DNA from: Streptomyces sp. NBC_01775
Lineage (GTDB): Bacteria > Actinomycetota > Actinomycetes > Streptomycetales > Streptomycetaceae
NCBI RefSeq assembly: GCF_035917675.1
Contig: NZ_CP109104.1
Coordinates: 8,308,001 to 8,372,000, forward strand
Reading direction: 5' to 3'
DNA length: 64,000 nt
The stretch's first letter is position 1; each line of letters opens with the position of its first letter. The position numbers were made by a program, and so were the translations under genes. The notes beneath the pieces were generated by a model. It searched no databases. It was not told the DNA's origin and saw nothing but the letters and a program-made list of their open reading frames with translations. This document shows positions 22,653 through 36,295 of this stretch, piece by piece.

Positions 22653-22672
22653 GTAACTCACTGTGAGGTTAC
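22653..22672. promoter_or_regulatory. Probable BldD operator upstream of bldD
   Basis: GTAACTCACTGTGAG (22653-22667) fits the published BldD consensus nTnACnC(A/T)GnGTnAn with one mismatch, and continues into GTTAC (22668-22672), giving a near-palindrome GTAAC-CTCAC-GTGAG-GTTAC. Its position fits autoregulation; it also lies about 105 bases before the pyr leader. Confidence 0.7.
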
Positions 22673-22775
22673 GCAGCGTAATGTGCCGCGTCAAGCCGAG
22701 AGGGTCCAGACGGCTGGCACCGCCCCCGCCGGACCCTCCCGAAGGGGCCCTGATAGCGTGGAGCCGCAAGAGACC

Positions 22776-22817
22776 GACGTCCTTTAAGGCCCGTCCCGTG
22801 AGGCGGGGAAGGAGGTC
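22776..22817 (+). promoter_or_regulatory. pyr leader: PyrR-binding hairpin able to hide the pyrR ribosome site
   Basis: GACGTCCTT (22776-22784) can pair with AAGGAGGTC (22809-22817), which is the Shine-Dalgarno region of pyrR. Inside lies a second hairpin, CCCG (22795-22798) with CGGG (22804-22807), closing the loop TGAGG, resembling the purine-rich PyrR recognition loop. Stabilisation by PyrR with UMP would block translation, as reported for mycobacterial pyr leaders; no intrinsic terminator is visible, so translational control is favoured. Confidence 0.65.
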
Positions 22818-22826
22818 CGATTTTTC

Positions 22827-23441
22827 ATGGACGACAGCAGCGCAAGCATGGATCCGGCCCGGCCTGTTCTGGAGGCGCCGGACATCGCACGGGTCCTCAC
22901 CCGTATCGCCCACGAGATCGTCGAGCGCGCCAAGGGTGCCGACGACGTGGTACTTCTCGGCATTCCCACCCGCGGCGTCTTCCTCGCCAGGCGGCTGGCC
23001 GCCAAGCTCGAAGAGATCACCGACGGCACGATTCAGGTCGGCTCGCTGGACATCACGATGTACCGCGACGATCTCCGACTGGGCCCCGCACGCGCCCTCG
23101 CGCGCACCGAGATCCCCGCCGAGGGGGTCGACGGACGGCTCGTCGTCCTCGTCGACGACGTGCTCTACTCGGGCCGCACCATCCGCGCCGCGCTCGATGC
23201 CCTGGGTGACATCGGACGTCCGCGAGCCGTGCAGCTCGCCGTTCTCGTCGACCGCGGTCACCGCGAGCTTCCCATCCGCGCGGACTATGTCGGCAAGAAC
23301 CTGCCCACCTCGCAGCGCGAGACCGTCAAGGTCCAGCTGACCGAGGAGGACGGCCACGACGGCGTGCTGCTCGGCACCCGCGAGACCCCTGAGAACGCCG
23401 CGTCCGAGCGCGCCCGGCACGGCACGGCCCCCGCCGGATAG
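22827..23441 (+). CDS. pyrR: Pyrimidine operon regulator PyrR / uracil phosphoribosyltransferase-like
   Basis: A 204-residue phosphoribosyltransferase-fold RNA-binding regulator. The PRPP loop is [21 protein letters not shown], and the family segment [16 protein letters not shown] is present. It senses UMP/UTP and represses the pyr genes through the leader RNA. ATG 22827 lies 11 bases after AAGGAGGTC-embedded ribosome site; an internal ATG at 22848 is possible. It heads the set pyrR-pyrB-pyrC-PH-carA-carB. Confidence 0.93.
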   Translation: MDDSSASMDPARPVLEAPDIARVLTRIAHEIVERAKGADDVVLLGIPTRGVFLARRLAAKLEEITDGTIQVGSLDITMYRDDLRLGPARALARTEIPAEGVDGRLVVLVDDVLYSGRTIRAALDALGDIGRPRAVQLAVLVDRGHRELPIRADYVGKNLPTSQRETVKVQLTEEDGHDGVLLGTRETPENAASERARHGTAPAG

Positions 23442-23583
23442 CTCCACGCACCCGCACGGTGCGCGGGGAACCTCCGAACGCCCCGACCGCCCGAGCCGCA
23501 TCCGCCTGCGCGCGTGCTCCCGCATGCCCGCGGCCCCTCGCGACGACCTCACATCCCATCCCACGGAAGGCACCAGGCAACAG

Positions 23584-24564
23584 ATGAAGCGCCACCTCAT
23601 CTCGGCCGCCGACCTCACCCGCGACGACGCCGTCCTCATCCTCGACACCGCCGAGGAGATGGCCAGGTTCGCCGACCGGCCGATCAAGAAGCTGCCGACG
23701 CTGCGCGGCCGAACCATCGTCAACCTCTTCTTCGAGGACTCCACCCGCACCCGGATCTCCTTCGAGGCCGCCGCCAAGCGGCTGTCGGCCGACGTCATCA
23801 ACTTCTCCGCCAAGGGCTCCTCCGTCTCCAAGGGCGAGTCGCTGAAGGACACCGCGCTCACCCTGGAGGCCATGGGCGCCGACGCCGTCGTCATACGGCA
23901 CGGTGACTCCGGCGCCCCCCACCGGCTGGCCACCTCCGGCTGGATCGGCGGCTCCGTCATCAACGCGGGGGACGGCACCCACGAGCACCCCACCCAGGCG
24001 CTGCTGGACGCCTTCACCATGCGCCGCCGCCTGGTCGGCGAGGAGGGTGTGGGCCTGGACGGGCGGCGCATCACGATCGTCGGCGACATCCTGCACAGCC
24101 GGGTGGCCCGCTCCAACGTCCACCTCCTGAGCACCCTCGGCGCCCACGTCACGCTCGTCGCGCCGCCCACCCTGGTGCCGGTCGGCGTCGAGAGCTGGCC
24201 GTGCGAGGTCTCCTACGACCTGGACGCGGTGCTCGCCAAGTCCGACGCGGTGATGATGCTGCGCGTCCAGCGCGAGCGGATGAACGCCGCCTTCTTCCCC
24301 ACCGAACGCGAATACGCCCGCCGCTACGGGCTCGACGGCGAGCGCATGGCGCGGATGCCCGGAGACGCCATCGTGATGCACCCCGGGCCGATGAACCGCG
24401 GCATGGAGATCACCGCCGAGGTCGCCGACTCGCCCCGCTGCACCGCCGTCGAACAGGTGGCCAACGGCGTCAGCATCCGGATGGCCGTGATGTACCTGCT
24501 GCTCGGCGGCGCCGAGCCCGCCGTATCCCGCACCGAGGCCCCGATCTCCCAGGAGAACAACTGA
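23584..24564 (+). CDS. pyrB: Aspartate carbamoyltransferase catalytic subunit
   Basis: A 326-residue transcarbamoylase joining carbamoyl phosphate and aspartate. The carbamoyl-phosphate motif [12 protein letters not shown] and the [11 protein letters not shown] segment are present; MHPGPMNRG near the C-terminus binds aspartate. No pyrI partner is seen, so it is the unregulated trimer type. The ATG at 23584 begins the conserved [11 protein letters not shown]. It sits 142 bases after pyrR and one base before pyrC. Confidence 0.96.
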   Translation: MKRHLISAADLTRDDAVLILDTAEEMARFADRPIKKLPTLRGRTIVNLFFEDSTRTRISFEAAAKRLSADVINFSAKGSSVSKGESLKDTALTLEAMGADAVVIRHGDSGAPHRLATSGWIGGSVINAGDGTHEHPTQALLDAFTMRRRLVGEEGVGLDGRRITIVGDILHSRVARSNVHLLSTLGAHVTLVAPPTLVPVGVESWPCEVSYDLDAVLAKSDAVMMLRVQRERMNAAFFPTEREYARRYGLDGERMARMPGDAIVMHPGPMNRGMEITAEVADSPRCTAVEQVANGVSIRMAVMYLLLGGAEPAVSRTEAPISQENN

Positions 24565-24565
24565 C

Positions 24566-25861
24566 ATGAACGAGCAGAAGCGGACGCTGCTGCGCGGAGC
24601 CAAGATCCTCGGTGGAGAGCCGCAGGACGTCCTCATCGAGGACGGAATCATCGCCGGTGTGGACCGGGGCATCGAGGCCGCGGGCGCCGAGGTCATCGAG
24701 ACCCACGGAGCCGTGCTCCTGCCCGGCCTCGTCGACCTGCACACCCATCTGCGGGAGCCCGGCCGCGAGGATTCCGAGACGGTGCACACCGGCACCCGGG
24801 CCGCGGCCAAGGGCGGCTACACGGCCGTGCATGCCATGGCCAACACCTTCCCCGTCGCCGACACCGCCGGCGTGGTCGAGCAGGTGTGGCGGCTGGGCAA
24901 GGAGTACGGCTACTGCGACGTGCGCCCCGTCGGCGCCGTCACCGTCGGGCTGGAGGGCAAGAAGCTCGCCGAGCTGGGCGCCATGCACGACTCGGCCGCC
25001 GGAGTGCGGGTCTTCTCCGACGACGGCAAGTGCGTCGACGACGCTGTGATCATGCGCCGTGCGCTGGAGTACGTGAAGGCGTTCGACGGTGTCGTCGCCC
25101 AGCACGCGCAAGAGCCCCGGCTGACCGAGGGCGCGCAGATGAACGAGGGGACCGTCTCCGCCGAGCTGGGCCTGGCGGGCTGGCCCGCCGTCGCCGAGGA
25201 GTCGATCATCGCCCGCGATGTGCTGCTCGCCGCGCACGTCGGCTCCCGCGTGCACATCTGCCACCTGTCGACGGCCGGCTCGGTGGAACTCGTGCGCTGG
25301 GCCAAGTCCAAGGGCTGGAACGTGACCGCCGAGGTCACCCCGCACCACCTGCTGCTCACCGACGAGCTGGTCCGCTCCTACGACCCCGTCTACAAGGTCA
25401 ACCCGCCCCTGCGTACCGAGGCGGACGTCATGGCCCTGCGCGAGGCCCTGGCCGACGGCACCATCGACTGCGTCGCCACCGACCACGCCCCGCACCCGCA
25501 CGAGGACAAGGACTGCGAGTGGGGTGCCGCGGCCATGGGCATGGTCGGCCTGGAGACCGCCTTGTCGGTCGTGCAGCACACCATGGTCGACACCGGGCTG
25601 CTGGACTGGGCACAGGTCGCCGACCGCATGTCCTACCGCCCGGCCGGCATCGGACGGCTGGAGGGCCACGGTCGCCCCGTCTCACCCGGCGAGCCCGCCA
25701 ACCTCGTCCTCCTCGATGCGGCTTACCGTGGACAGGTGGACCCCGCGGGCTTCGCCTCCCGCAGCGGCAACACCCCCTACGAGGGCCGTGAGCTGCCCGG
25801 ACGCGTCACCCACACCTGGCTGCGGGGCCGCGCGACGGTCGTGGACGGGACATTGGTGTGA
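24566..25861 (+). CDS. pyrC: Dihydroorotase
   Basis: A 431-residue class I dihydroorotase of the amidohydrolase superfamily that cyclises N-carbamoyl-aspartate. Metal ligands are in [13 protein letters not shown], a later ligand in ICHLSTAGS, and the catalytic Asp in [14 protein letters not shown]. Length fits the type that works with pyrB. It overlaps the downstream PH-like gene by four bases. Confidence 0.95.
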   Translation: MNEQKRTLLRGAKILGGEPQDVLIEDGIIAGVDRGIEAAGAEVIETHGAVLLPGLVDLHTHLREPGREDSETVHTGTRAAAKGGYTAVHAMANTFPVADTAGVVEQVWRLGKEYGYCDVRPVGAVTVGLEGKKLAELGAMHDSAAGVRVFSDDGKCVDDAVIMRRALEYVKAFDGVVAQHAQEPRLTEGAQMNEGTVSAELGLAGWPAVAEESIIARDVLLAAHVGSRVHICHLSTAGSVELVRWAKSKGWNVTAEVTPHHLLLTDELVRSYDPVYKVNPPLRTEADVMALREALADGTIDCVATDHAPHPHEDKDCEWGAAAMGMVGLETALSVVQHTMVDTGLLDWAQVADRMSYRPAGIGRLEGHGRPVSPGEPANLVLLDAAYRGQVDPAGFASRSGNTPYEGRELPGRVTHTWLRGRATVVDGTLV

Positions 25862-26472
25862 GCGTAGGAAACCTTTCTCTGACCGGCCTGGCCGCCGGAC
25901 AGAAATCGCAGGAAGTCACGGACTGGGCGGCCCGTATCGGCTGGGTCGTGGGGCTGATCCTGTTCATCGCCCTGCTGTACTGGCTGATGCGCCAGGGCTG
26001 GAAGTGGCGCGGCACCCTCCAGGGCGACCTGCCCGAGCTGCCCCGGCGGCCCGAGGGGGCCATCGACAGCGGTGCGCCGCTCCTGACGGCGACGGGCCGC
26101 TACCACGGCTCCACCAACGCGGGGCAGTGGCTCGACCGGATCGTCGCCCAGGGCCTGGGCACCCGCAGCAGGGCCGAGCTGACCCTCACCGAGCGCGGCC
26201 TGGACGTCGTACGCCCTGGGGCGCAGGACTTCTGGGTACCCGTGGACAAGCTGCGCGGCGCCCGCCTCGACACCGGCATCGCGGGCAAGGTCCTCACCGA
26301 GGGCGGCCTGCTGATCGTCACCTGGGAGCACGGCGGCCGGCGGCTGGACGCGGGATTCCGCTTCGACCACTCGGCGCGGCAGACCGAGTGGGCCGAGAAG
26401 ATCAACGCAATGAGCGGCGGCGACGGCGACGACGGCGTCGCGGCGCGGCAGCACCACAAGGAAGGCGCATGA
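25858..26472 (+). CDS. Single-span membrane protein with PH-like domain in the pyr operon
   Basis: A 204-residue protein with a membrane helix at about residues 27-45 ([18 protein letters not shown]) and a C-terminal PH-like beta domain (about 80-185). It starts with GTG overlapping the pyrC stop and ends overlapping the carA start, so it is translationally locked inside the pyr operon. Function is unknown; the conserved position suggests a link to pyrimidine metabolism or membrane placement of CPSase/dihydroorotase, but no sequence feature proves this. Confidence 0.75.
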   Translation: MSVGNLSLTGLAAGQKSQEVTDWAARIGWVVGLILFIALLYWLMRQGWKWRGTLQGDLPELPRRPEGAIDSGAPLLTATGRYHGSTNAGQWLDRIVAQGLGTRSRAELTLTERGLDVVRPGAQDFWVPVDKLRGARLDTGIAGKVLTEGGLLIVTWEHGGRRLDAGFRFDHSARQTEWAEKINAMSGGDGDDGVAARQHHKEGA

Positions 26473-27672
26473 TGACGATCTCCACCAGGGGAGCGACCGA
26501 CCAGACGGCAGGCCCGGCGCTGCTCGTCCTGGAGGACGGCCGCACCTTCCGCGGACGCGCCTACGGAGCCGAGGGGGAGACCTTCGGCGAGGCGGTGTTC
26601 TCCACCGGCATGACCGGATACCAGGAGACGCTGACCGACCCCTCCTACCACCGTCAGGTCGTCGTCATGACGGCGCCGCACATCGGCAACACCGGCGTCA
26701 ACGACGAGGACCCCGAATCGCGGCGCATCTGGGTGTCCGGATATGTCGTACGCGACCCCGCCCGCGTCCCCTCCAACTGGCGCTCCACCCGATCCCTGGA
26801 CGAGGAGCTGCGCGGCCAGGGCGTCGTCGGCATCAGCGGTGTGGACACCCGGGCCCTCACCCGGCACCTGCGCGAGCGCGGCGCCATGCGCGTCGGGATC
26901 TTCTCCGGCCCTGCGCTGGACAGCGCCTCCGGCGCGGGCCTCGCCGACGAGGCCGCCCTCCTCGCACGGGTACGCGAAGCCCCCCAGATGAAGGGCGCCG
27001 ACCTCGCCGGAGAGGTCGCCACCACCGAGGCGTACACGGTGCCCGCTATCGGCACGAAGCGCTTCACCGTCGCCGCCGTCGACCTCGGCATCAAGGGCAT
27101 GACCCCCTACCGCATGGCCGAGCGCGGCATAGAGGTGCATGTGCTGCCCGCCTCCGCCACCTTGGAGGACATCTACGCCACCGCGCCCGACGGGGTGTTC
27201 TTCTCCAACGGCCCCGGCGACCCGGCCACCGCCGAACACCCCGTGGAGCTGATGCGCGGCGTCCTGGAGCGCGGCACCCCCCTGTTCGGCATCTGCTTCG
27301 GCAACCAGATCCTCGGCCGCGCCCTCGGCTTCGGCACCTTCAAGCTGAAGTACGGCCACCGCGGCATCAACCAGCCCGTCCAGGACCGGACGACCGGCAA
27401 GGTCGAGGTCACGGCCCACAACCACGGCTTCGCCGTCGACGCGCCGCTCGACCGGGTCAGCGACACCCCATACGGCAGGGCCGAGGTCTCGCACATCTGC
27501 CTGAACGACGACGTCGTCGAAGGCCTGCGGCTGCTCGACAAGCCTGCCTTCAGCGTCCAGTACCACCCGGAGGCGGCAGCGGGTCCGCACGACGCCGCCT
27601 ACCTCTTCGACCGGTTCGTCGCGCTCATGCGCGACGGCGATCAGCACAGCGCACAGCTCATGGAGGACCAGC

Positions 27673-27680
<8 letters not shown>
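26469..27680 (+). CDS. carA: Carbamoyl-phosphate synthase small (glutaminase) chain
   Basis: A 403-residue class I glutamine amidotransferase chain that feeds ammonia to CarB. Landmarks: [26 protein letters not shown], the nucleophile Cys in [14 protein letters not shown], and the His/Glu in [14 protein letters not shown]. Two consecutive ATG codons (26469 and 26472) follow AAGGAAGG; either may start. It overlaps the PH-like gene and overlaps carB by eight bases. Confidence 0.96.
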
Positions 27681-30993
<3,313 letters not shown>

Positions 30994-31060
30994 GACTCCC
31001 GCCCCTGCCCGCCCCTCCCCTTTTTTTGGGGCGCTGCCCCCGAGCCCCGGTTCTCAAGTC

Positions 31061-31121
31061 CCGGACGGGCTGAAATCAGCCCGTCCGGCGCTTGAGGACG
31101 AGCCTCTCCGGCGTTTGAGGA
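31061..31121 (+). repeat. Dispersed palindromic intergenic repeat (streptomycete type)
   Basis: A perfect palindrome (CCGGACGGGCTGA at 31061-31073 against its complement at 31076-31088) is followed by two copies of CCGGCG(C/T)TTGAGGA at 31085-31098 and 31108-31121. From memory this palindrome-plus-tail is a frequent intergenic element in streptomycete genomes. It may end carB transcripts; a CCCC-T7-GGGG hairpin lies just before it at 31017-31031. Confidence 0.65.
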
Positions 31122-31174
31122 GTTCCGGGAAGGGGCGGGGCAGGGGCAAACCAACCACGGAAAGCCCCACTCAC

Positions 31175-32280
<1,106 letters not shown>

Positions 32281-32284
<4 letters not shown>

Positions 32285-33120
32285 CGGAATCCGTACCCTT
32301 CGGCGCCCGGCTCCGCCGCGCCATGGACACCAGGGGGCCGCTGTGCGTCGGTATCGACCCGCACGCCTCCCTGCTGCACGACTGGGGGCTGAACGACGAC
32401 GTGGCGGGCCTGGAGCGCTTCACCCGTACGACGGTGGAGGCGCTGGCGGGCCGGGTGGCGGTGCTCAAGCCGCAGTCGGCCTTCTTCGAGCGCTTCGGGT
32501 CGCGCGGCATCGCCGTCCTGGAGAAGGCGGTCGCCGAGGCCCGGGAGGCCGGGGCACTGGTGGTGATGGACGCCAAGCGCGGGGACATCGGCTCCACCAT
32601 GGACGCCTACGCGGCCACCTTCCTCCGCAAGGACAGCCCGCTGTTCTGCGACGCGCTCACCGTCAGCCCCTACCTGGGCTTCGGGGCGCTGGCTCCGGCG
32701 GTGGAGGCGGCCAGGGACAGCGGCGCCGGGCTCTTCGTGCTGGCGCTGACCTCCAACCCGGAGGGCCAGGAGGTCCAGCGCGCCCTCCGGGAGGACGGCA
32801 CGACCGTGGCCGCGACGATACTGCGGCACCTGGCGGAGCTGAACGCGGACGCCGGGACGCTGGGCTCCTTCGGGGCCGTGGTGGGCGCGACGCTCGGCGA
32901 TCTGTCCTCGTTCCGGCTGAGCGTCAACGGGCCTCTGCTCGCGCCCGGCATCGGCGCCCAGGGAGCCACCCCCGCCGACCTCCCCGCGGTCTTCGGGGAG
33001 GCTGTCCGGAATGTCGTCCCGAGCGTGAGCCGGGGGGTGCTCCGACACGGTCCCAACACAACCGGACTGAGGGATTCCGCCGTCCGTTTTGCCGACGAGG
33101 TACGGCTCGCCGTCAACTGA
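32281..33120 (+). CDS. pyrF: Orotidine 5'-phosphate decarboxylase (actinobacterial type)
   Basis: A 279-residue enzyme completing UMP synthesis. The catalytic Lys/Asp array is in VVMDAKRGDIGSTM and the phosphate loop is near LLAPGIGAQGATPAD. The length and motif spacing are those of the longer subfamily found in actinobacteria, not the 230-residue E. coli type. ATG overlaps the pyrD stop (ATGA). Confidence 0.94.
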
Positions 33121-33152
33121 CGCGAAAAAATCTGCTCATTATGTCTGGAAAT

Positions 33153-33184
33153 GTCCTGGTCGGCAGAGGCTGACCAGGACTTTT
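33153..33184 (+). terminator. Intrinsic terminator after pyrF
   Basis: GTCCTGGTCGGC (33153-33164) pairs with GCTGACCAGGAC (33169-33180), 12 bp with one G-U pair and a four-base loop, followed by TTTTCG. It ends the pyrD-pyrF transcript 30 bases after the stop. Bases 33185-33334 should hold the sIHF promoter. Confidence 0.88.
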
Positions 33185-33334
33185 CGTCTGTTCTCGCTGA
33201 CTCTTGGGCTCCCGGCCGCTAGTCTCCGTCGAGAGCACCGCGCCAGGCGCGTTGCTCGTTGCTCCGCAGGTGTAGGGCTACTAGGTTCCTCACCGGTCCG
33301 TATCCGACAGTTCGATATCCGAGGTGACGTAGGC

Positions 33335-33658
33335 GTGGCTCTTCCGCCCCTTACCCCTGAACAGCGCGCAGCCGCGCTCGAAAAGGCCGCCGCGGCTCGC
33401 CGGGAGCGCGCCGAGGTCAAGAACCGGCTGAAGCACTCCGGCGCAACCCTCCACGAGGTGATCAAGCAGGGTCAGGAGAACGATGTCATCGGCAAGATGA
33501 AGGTCTCCGCTCTCCTGGAGTCCCTGCCCGGCGTCGGCAAGGTCCGCGCCAAGCAGATCATGGAGCGTCTCGGGATTTCCGAGAGCCGCCGTGTGCGTGG
33601 GCTCGGCTCCAACCAGATCGCCGCACTGGAGCGTGAGTTCGGCGGTGCGAACGCCTGA
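33335..33658 (+). CDS. Streptomycete integration host factor sIHF (nucleoid protein)
   Basis: A 107-residue basic protein that begins [20 protein letters not shown] with a long helix and ends in a helix-two-turn-helix unit ([19 protein letters not shown], then [18 protein letters not shown]). It matches the actinobacterial mIHF/sIHF family, which binds and bends duplex DNA, affects topology and influences sporulation and antibiotic production. The GTG at 33335 was chosen to match the family start. Confidence 0.93.
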   Translation: MALPPLTPEQRAAALEKAAAARRERAEVKNRLKHSGATLHEVIKQGQENDVIGKMKVSALLESLPGVGKVRAKQIMERLGISESRRVRGLGSNQIAALEREFGGANA

Positions 33659-33695
33659 GGTCTCAGGCACTCGCGTTAACCGGGATAATCACTGC

Positions 33696-34295
33696 ATGAG
33701 TTCTGCAGTTCCCCGGGGGGAGACCCCGGCACTCCCGGTCGGCACGTCGCGGCTGACCGTGCTCTCCGGCCCTTCAGGGGTCGGCAAGAGCACGGTCGTC
33801 GCACATATGCGCAAGGCCCATCCCGAGGTCTGGCTCTCCGTCTCCGCCACCACCCGGCGGCCTCGCCCCGGCGAGCGCCACGGGGTGCAGTACTTCTTCG
33901 TGGACGACGAGGAGTTCGACAAGCTGGTCGCCAACGGCGAGCTGCTGGAATGGGCCGAATTCACCGGCAACAGGTACGGCACCCCCCGCCAGGCGGTGCT
34001 GGAGCACCTGGAGCGCGGTGAGCCCGTCCTGCTGGAGATCGATTTGCAGGGCGCCAGGCTGGTCAAACAGTCCATGCCCGAGGCGCAGCTCGTGTTCCTC
34101 GCCCCTCCCACCTGGGAGGAACTGGTCAGGCGCCTGACCGGGCGGGGAACCGAGCCGCCGGAGGTCATCGAGCGCCGCCTGGCAGCCGCCCGCACCGAGC
34201 TGGCGGCCGGCTCCGAGTTCGATGTGACTCTCGTCAACACCTCCGTCGAGGACGTCAGCGCTGAGCTGCTAGCCTTGATGAGTATCGAATACTGA
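33696..34295 (+). CDS. gmk: Guanylate kinase
   Basis: A 199-residue enzyme phosphorylating GMP to GDP. Walker A is [13 protein letters not shown], followed by [22 protein letters not shown] and the GMP-binding [23 protein letters not shown] is the Walker B-like strand. It starts 37 bases after sIHF and is followed after 47 bases by rpoZ. Confidence 0.95.
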   Translation: MSSAVPRGETPALPVGTSRLTVLSGPSGVGKSTVVAHMRKAHPEVWLSVSATTRRPRPGERHGVQYFFVDDEEFDKLVANGELLEWAEFTGNRYGTPRQAVLEHLERGEPVLLEIDLQGARLVKQSMPEAQLVFLAPPTWEELVRRLTGRGTEPPEVIERRLAAARTELAAGSEFDVTLVNTSVEDVSAELLALMSIEY

Positions 34296-34342
34296 AATCT
34301 TGCCGGGGAAACACCCCCCGGACCCCCTTCGGAAGGCAGAGA

Positions 34343-34618
34343 GTGTCCTCTTCCATCACCACGCCCGAGGGCATCATCAACCCGCCGATTGATGAGCTGC
34401 TTGAGGCCACCGACTCGAAGTACAGCCTCGTGATCTACGCCGCCAAGCGCGCGCGCCAGATCAACGCGTACTACTCCCAGCTCGGTGAGGGTCTCCTGGA
34501 GTACGTCGGCCCGCTGGTGGACACCCACGTGCACGAGAAGCCGCTGTCCATCGCGCTTCGCGAGATCAACGCGGGCCTGCTCACCTCCGAGGCCATCGAG
34601 GCCCCGGCCACGGTCTGA
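34343..34618 (+). CDS. rpoZ: RNA polymerase omega subunit
   Basis: A 91-residue protein that assists assembly of the beta-prime subunit. The family core [33 protein letters not shown] is intact and the actinobacterial C-terminal extension [14 protein letters not shown] is present. GTG start after GGAAGG. A strong hairpin follows 28 bases after the stop. Confidence 0.95.
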   Translation: MSSSITTPEGIINPPIDELLEATDSKYSLVIYAAKRARQINAYYSQLGEGLLEYVGPLVDTHVHEKPLSIALREINAGLLTSEAIEAPATV

Positions 34619-34646
34619 GCGGCGGCAACGGCACACCATTCCAGCA

Positions 34647-34673
34647 GGGCCCGGCAGCGCGGCTGCCGGGCCC
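34647..34673 (+). terminator. Hairpin after rpoZ
   Basis: GGGCCCGGCAGC (34647-34658) pairs perfectly with GCTGCCGGGCCC (34662-34673), leaving a three-base loop, without a long U-tract. It lies 44 bases before the coaBC start. Confidence 0.75.
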
Positions 34674-34717
34674 TTGGTGTGTCATGGGGGCACAAGGACG
34701 GGCGTGGGGAGAGACGA

Positions 34718-35944
34718 GTGACGAACCAGCAGGCCAGGCCGAAGGTCGTTCTGGGAGTGAGCGGCGGGATCGCCGCGTACAAGGCGTGCGAACTGGCGCG
34801 GCGGCTGACCGAGAGCGGTCACGACGTGCGGGCCGTGCCCACGGACTCGGCGCTGCACTTCGTGGGCGCCGCCACCTGGTCGGCACTGACCGGGCACCCC
34901 GTCTCCACCGAGGTGTGGGAATCGGTCCACGATGTGCCGCACGTGCGGATCGGGCAGGGTGCCGACCTCGTCGTCGTGGCGCCCGCGACCGCGGACCTGC
35001 TGGCCAAGGCCGCCCATGGTCTCGCCGACGACCTGCTGACGAACACGCTGCTGACCGCGCGATGTCCCGTCGTCTTCGCCCCCGCCATGCACACCGAGAT
35101 GTGGGAGCACCCCGCCACCCGGGAGAACGTCGCCACTCTGCGCCGCCGGGGCGCCCTGGTCATCGAGCCCGCGGTCGGCCGGCTGACCGGGGTGGACACC
35201 GGCAAGGGACGGCTGCCCGATCCGGATGAGATCTTCGAGTTCTGCCGCCGGGTCCTGGCGCGCGGCGCCGAGGGCGTGCGGGCCGATCTGGCGGGGCGGC
35301 ACGTCGCCATCAGCGCCGGGGGCACCCGCGAGCCGCTGGACCCGGTGCGCTTCCTCGGCAACCGCTCCACCGGCAAGCAGGGCTACGCGCTGGCCCGCAC
35401 GGCCGCCGCGCGGGGCGCCCGCGTGACGCTCGTCTCCTCCAACAGCGCACTGCCCGATCCCGCGGGCGTCGACGTCGTACGCACCGGCAGCGCCCGTGAG
35501 CTGCACGAGGCCATGGTCAAGGCGGCTGCCGACGCGGACGCCGTGGTCATGGCGGCGGCCGTGGCCGACTTCCGGCCCGCCACCTACGCCACCGGCAAGA
35601 TCAAGAAGAAGGCGGGGCAGGAGCCCGAGCCGCTGGACCTGGTGCGCAACCCCGACATCCTCGCCGAGCTGGCCGCCCGGCGTGCCCGGCCGGGGCAGGT
35701 CGTGGTGGGCTTCGCGGCCGAGACCGACGACGTGCTGTCCCACGGCCGCGCCAAGCTCGCCGCCAAGGGCTGCGACCTGCTGGTCGTCAACGAGGTGGGC
35801 GTCAGCAAGACCTTCGGCTCCGAGGAGAACGAGGCTGTCGTACTCGGCGCGGACGGCAGCGAGACCGCGGTGCCCCACGGCCCGAAGGAGGGGCTGGCCG
35901 ATACGGTCTGGGACCTCGTCGCCGCCCGGCTCGCGGGGGAGTGA
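34718..35944 (+). CDS. coaBC: Bifunctional phosphopantothenoylcysteine decarboxylase/synthase
   Basis: A 408-residue fusion for coenzyme A synthesis. The N-terminal CoaC flavoprotein (about 1-185) shows VSGGIAAYKACELARRL and APAMHTEMW; the usual PxMN motif has His in place of Asn, a substitution I recall from other actinobacterial CoaBC proteins. The C-terminal CoaB part shows SAGGTREPLDPVRFLGNRSTGKQG and AAAVADFRPA. GTG 34718 follows GGGGAGAG and gives the family start. Confidence 0.94.
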   Translation: MTNQQARPKVVLGVSGGIAAYKACELARRLTESGHDVRAVPTDSALHFVGAATWSALTGHPVSTEVWESVHDVPHVRIGQGADLVVVAPATADLLAKAAHGLADDLLTNTLLTARCPVVFAPAMHTEMWEHPATRENVATLRRRGALVIEPAVGRLTGVDTGKGRLPDPDEIFEFCRRVLARGAEGVRADLAGRHVAISAGGTREPLDPVRFLGNRSTGKQGYALARTAAARGARVTLVSSNSALPDPAGVDVVRTGSARELHEAMVKAAADADAVVMAAAVADFRPATYATGKIKKKAGQEPEPLDLVRNPDILAELAARRARPGQVVVGFAAETDDVLSHGRAKLAAKGCDLLVVNEVGVSKTFGSEENEAVVLGADGSETAVPHGPKEGLADTVWDLVAARLAGE

Positions 35945-36295
35945 GTGCGGGGACCCGGGCGGGGTACCCGGAGCCCTTCGAGGGGCGTTTTGGGCGGTTC
36001 CGGATGGCACTCCGGGAAAGTGTACGAGTGGGCCGGATCTCGTCGAACGGGGCCGAAACGGGCCTCTTGACCTGCCTCTGCGCCGCCCGACACTCCACGA
36101 CATATCCGTACCTCCCCGGGGTCTGTGGTGGTGCTGGAGTTCGGATCGAGCAGGTCATGGTCGTCTCGGAGTTCGAGAGTCCGTGATTGGATGCAGGCGG
36201 AGATGGATAAACTGGCCGCGGACCGTGCTTGGGCGCAGCCCCCGACCGGTCCGCCCCATGCTCAGCCAGCAGCCGCTGCAACCCCAGGGAGCGAT
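35945..36295. other. Gene-free region upstream of metK
   Basis: No convincing gene: short open frames here lack a ribosome site and any family resemblance. An imperfect direct repeat, GGAGTTCGGA / CGGAGTTCGAG, occurs around 36135 and 36168, and a weak -10-like TAAACT at 36208. I looked for a SAM-sensing riboswitch because metK follows and could not recognise one. It probably holds the metK promoter and leader. Confidence 0.5.

Noticed and set aside
35945..36295. SAM riboswitch before metK
   Set aside because: None of the known SAM-class cores could be recognised by eye; the region is GC-rich without the expected multi-helix junction.
36125..36295. N-terminal extension of MetK
   Set aside because: The added 57 residues lack family similarity, and the conserved MetK start at 36296 has its own ribosome site.
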